This document shows positions 61,310 through 64,000 of a stretch of 64,000 nt of DNA, piece after piece. Origin of the DNA: Monilinia fructicola (lineage: Eukaryota; Ascomycota; Leotiomycetes; Helotiales; Sclerotiniaceae); contig VICG01000013.1 of assembly GCA_008692225.1 (NCBI GenBank), positions 1,674,001 to 1,738,000 on the forward strand. The letters are read 5' to 3'. A program made the translations under genes and the position numbers. Each line of letters opens with the position of its first letter. Within the stretch, counting starts at the first letter, position 1. The notes under the pieces were generated by a model, which saw nothing but the letters and a program-made list of their open reading frames with translations, did no database searches and was not told the origin of the DNA.

Positions 61310-63861
61310 TTATTCATCATCATCGAATTCTGCTTCCGAAGCCCGAATCTGCCAAGTTCTCATCTCAGCATTACGAGCTCTCACACCATCAATCCAGCTT
61401 TGTTCATCATCACCATTTTCTACACCACCATAGAGACCTTGAAAGCCATCATCAGACATTCCTGCTGGCGAGCCAGATCTACGTCTCACCCATCGAGTAT
61501 CAGCTTCATGCATCCGTCGTTGAGCAGAATCTTGATGGAAAAGATCATTAGGTCTAGTCGGTGTGTATGATCCACAGAGTATGTGACGAGACTTCCCAGT
61601 CGGGCCATGGATCGAGTTGTGGGTGCAGTATATAGAGATGCATGGAAGCGGGACTGATGTCGAGCTTCGGGTAAGTGAGCGGGAGTTTGAGGCTGAGATG
61701 CCGCCGGAAGAGAATCATTGTATACAGCATATCCCCTGGACGGGGTATATGTTCGTGGACTTGTGTCACTTTCTCTCGTTGGAGTTGGAGTTGGAGTTGG
61801 CTGTAGTCGTACACGACGACGACGTGGTGATGGAGAAGGTGAAGGTGGGGGAGAGTTGCGTCGAGGTGATCGTGACCTGGAGCTAGAGAATAAGCGTGCA
61901 GCCGCTCTGACGATAGGATTTTGTCGTCGGTGTCCACCAGACTGTTACACAAGAAACTTTAGTAGAAGTAAAAGTCTAAGCATAGGGTGAGCTCACCGGT
62001 GGACTTGACGTCTGTTTCTCCTCATGCTCTCGAATTAGTTGACTTATAACGGAGCTTGAAATAGAGACATCCCTTGAAGGGCTCACTGAGGGGCCACCGG
62101 AAGAACTTCTGATTATGCTTGAAAGAGAAGGTCTATTTGGATATCCATCTGGTGGAGAGCTTGGAAGTGATCCTGCCCTCGAAACTGATCTAGAAATAGT
62201 TGAGAATGGCGGTGGTAGAGTTAGTTCTCGAGAAGGATCATTGGAAGTAGATGTAGATATTACTGACTGCTCAGCGATGAGGCTAAGACTATGAGGGCCC
62301 ATTTCCTCATCACGGGTGCGTTGGTTGAAACCCGCCCCATTCTCAATCTCTCCTGATTGTGCAGATATTGTCTGGTCATGAAGAGGGGGCAGGTCACTGC
62401 GAAAGGAGCTTGCAAACGAAGGTATTCGAGAACTTTGTAAAGAACTTCCCCGTAATTCTTGACGGAGATTAAGACTTTCAGATGGCCGTGGTCGGCTGTC
62501 GGTTGTCGATGAAGACAATGCTCTTTCTTGTTCATAGGCAACGCTAGATCTTTCTGAGTCATCGAATGAAAAAACTGTTAGTTTGGTGCCTCAATGTGCG
62601 AGGCTGGCGAGTAGAGCGAAGGTGAGGGCTAGATCCAGGGCACTGAGCTGGCTCTGTAAGCAAATGACCTGGAGCGTTATGAGTAGCTACATGAGATACA
62701 ACCCTCGGGGTTAAACTGGCTATAGGCTATAACGTGTTGGAAGTTAGTAATCCCTTCCGAGAAAGAAGGAAGAGACATCAGAACAGAGATGAATGAAGGA
62801 ATTGTGCTTACACGATGCTCTGGTGAGCTTGACGCGTTTTGTGCGAGGAACAAAGGGGAACGAGGTAATCTTGCACGACCCTGTAGCCTCTGTGCTGCTG
62901 GGGGTTGAAGATGAGGGGTGGTCGAGACTTCTTCTGGTTCTAAGATACATTAATGATTTTGCTCCATCTCAATCGTTCCCTTGCCTCGAATGATAACAAG
63001 CCCCAGAAGTCTTGAGTTGTGATGCCAAGGATTGTGCAGCGTACAGCCTTACCGAAAGGTGAAGATCCTCGGCTTTGGTCACTTTCCTGCTGACTAGGAC
63101 TTTCGACGAATCCGCCGTAGTCAAAATTGTCCTTGGAAGGAGAAGAGAACCGTCTGGCGCTGAAATTCTCGAAAGATTCCTCGCCCATTTCAAGCTCCGC
63201 AGATTCTTGGCTACTTTGTGCCTCCTGAATTTCGTCCGTTATCTTTGCTCGTCTGGCATCGAGCCACTCCTCGAACGTTTCCTTCCTAGCGTCATTGTAT
63301 CTCTCGGATAGTTCTACCACCCCCGAAGAGTCATCTACAGAGTAGTTGTTGGTAAATCGTGCTATTGGACGAGCGGGGTGCTGCATTTGTCCATTCTGAA
63401 ATCCCTGAATCTTGATCGGGAACAGGCGTTTGGAAAATGCACTCCAATGCAAAAGGAGACTCTAGCCTAGGAACATTATGGCCATCATCCGGCTGTCGAT
63501 TAGTTTGGTTTGCAAGGTGGCTTCCATCGTTGCTTGGTATAGTACTAACAGATGGGCCATAGACTCTGTTTTTTGAGCTAATGGATCTGATTGGTAGAAT
63601 GATCTGGCGTGAATGGGGCGTGGCTCGTGGAGTGTTTCCAAGTTGCAACTTAGCTCGACGTTTTGTACGTCTATCGTAGTCCTTGATATCACACAAACCA
63701 ATGGTTATAAGCGATGGAGTTAATCGAATCATGACTATGTCGATGATTGGAATAATTACGAAACATGATAACAGAAGGCAAGTTATCTTGAAGAGAAACA
63801 GCTTATTCAAATGAGGTGAAGATTGCTCCCTTGGTCCACGTGAGGAGGAAAGAACGCTCAT
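61310..63861 (-). CDS. Uncharacterised membrane-anchored Ser-rich protein
   Basis: Not recognised; about 761 aa. Exons by frame logic: 63861-63053, 62939-62814, 62719-61997 and 61941-61310. Residues about 22-45 form one strong membrane segment (FLFKITCLLLSCFVIIPIID), followed by RLTPSLITIGLCDIKDYDRR and a basic stretch, which suggests a signal anchor with a cytosolic tail. The remainder is disordered and Ser/Pro/Arg-rich, including a PTPTPTPT run and an SPSPSPSPRRRR run, and ends with conserved-looking MHEADTRWVRRRSGSPAG and an acidic EAEFDDDE. Frame breaks: one extra base near 63383-63400, one in the A6 run at 62569-62574, and two extra (or one missing) in exon 4 near 61560-61620. With these, all splice phases agree. 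Function unknown. Confidence 0.6.
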
Positions 63862-64000
63862 ATTCTTTCTGTTTTGTGAAAGGAAAGCAAATATCGGTCA
63901 TATCGGGACCCCTCAAACCACTCTTTGAGGCCTTGAGTTGGAAAGAACGAATAAGAATAAAGCCATACAAGATAATATACTCCCACTAGTGATGGATACT

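Noticed and set aside
1..63861. Widespread programmed +1 ribosomal frameshifting
   Set aside because: Sites differ in context, sit mostly in A/T runs and lack a common slippery codon plus stop; several genes have no such sites at all. Assembly insertions explain the data better.

Overview
The window is nuclear DNA from a filamentous ascomycete (Pezizomycotina). The evidence is many short introns (about 45-70 nt, GTAAGT-like donors, CTAAC/CTGAC branch sites, YAG acceptors) and a fungal gene set: Rat1 with a zinc knuckle, a neurofibromin-type RasGAP, RAVE subunit Rav1, Sfi1, a SAT4/rhodopsin-family membrane protein and berberine-bridge-type oxidases. Repeated TACCTAGGTA-like motifs between genes fit Leotiomycetes (Helotiales), but that placement is only an inference.

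Layout. Positions 1-1424 (-) hold the 5' part of an unrecognised conserved gene that runs off the left edge. After gene-poor DNA with a probable small MITE (1568-1745) and a doubtful degraded gene (2590-3278) come USO1/p115 (-, 4103-7239) and RAT1/XRN2 (+, 7922-11076), which diverge from a promoter containing a perfect 14-bp hairpin. A 2.2-kb tract of simple repeats leads to a very large neurofibromin/IRA-type RasGAP (+, 13284-21873, 14 exons, about 2,605 aa). From 22.7 to 36.5 kb lies an accessory block that looks like a small secondary-metabolite cluster: aldo-keto reductase, secreted FAD oxidase (BBE type), alpha/beta hydrolase, cytochrome P450, UbiA-family membrane prenyltransferase or terpene cyclase, SAT4/rhodopsin-like membrane protein and SAM methyltransferase. 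It has a 2.9-kb gene-free stretch in the middle and no PKS, NRPS or classical terpene synthase. Housekeeping genes follow: RAV1 (-), SFI1 (-), a small twin-CX9C protein (+) and cytosolic isoleucyl-tRNA synthetase (-). The right end carries a GMC oxidoreductase (+), an unusual protein with three CCHC repeats (+), a 678-bp foldback element, a UDP-glycosyltransferase fused to a C-terminal region resembling VPS13/ATG2 C-termini (-), and an unrecognised membrane-anchored, serine-rich protein (-).

A theme across the window is that many conserved genes, including essential ones (RAT1, USO1, SFI1), contain single-base frame breaks, most of them in A or T runs. Every clear case needs one base removed to restore the conserved protein. 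Counting exon lengths after removing these bases gives in-frame totals for each modelled gene. I infer residual +1 insertion errors in the assembly (about 30 sites) rather than pseudogenisation. RAV1, the isoleucyl-tRNA synthetase, the P450, UbiA, SAT4, methyltransferase and AKR genes are free of them.
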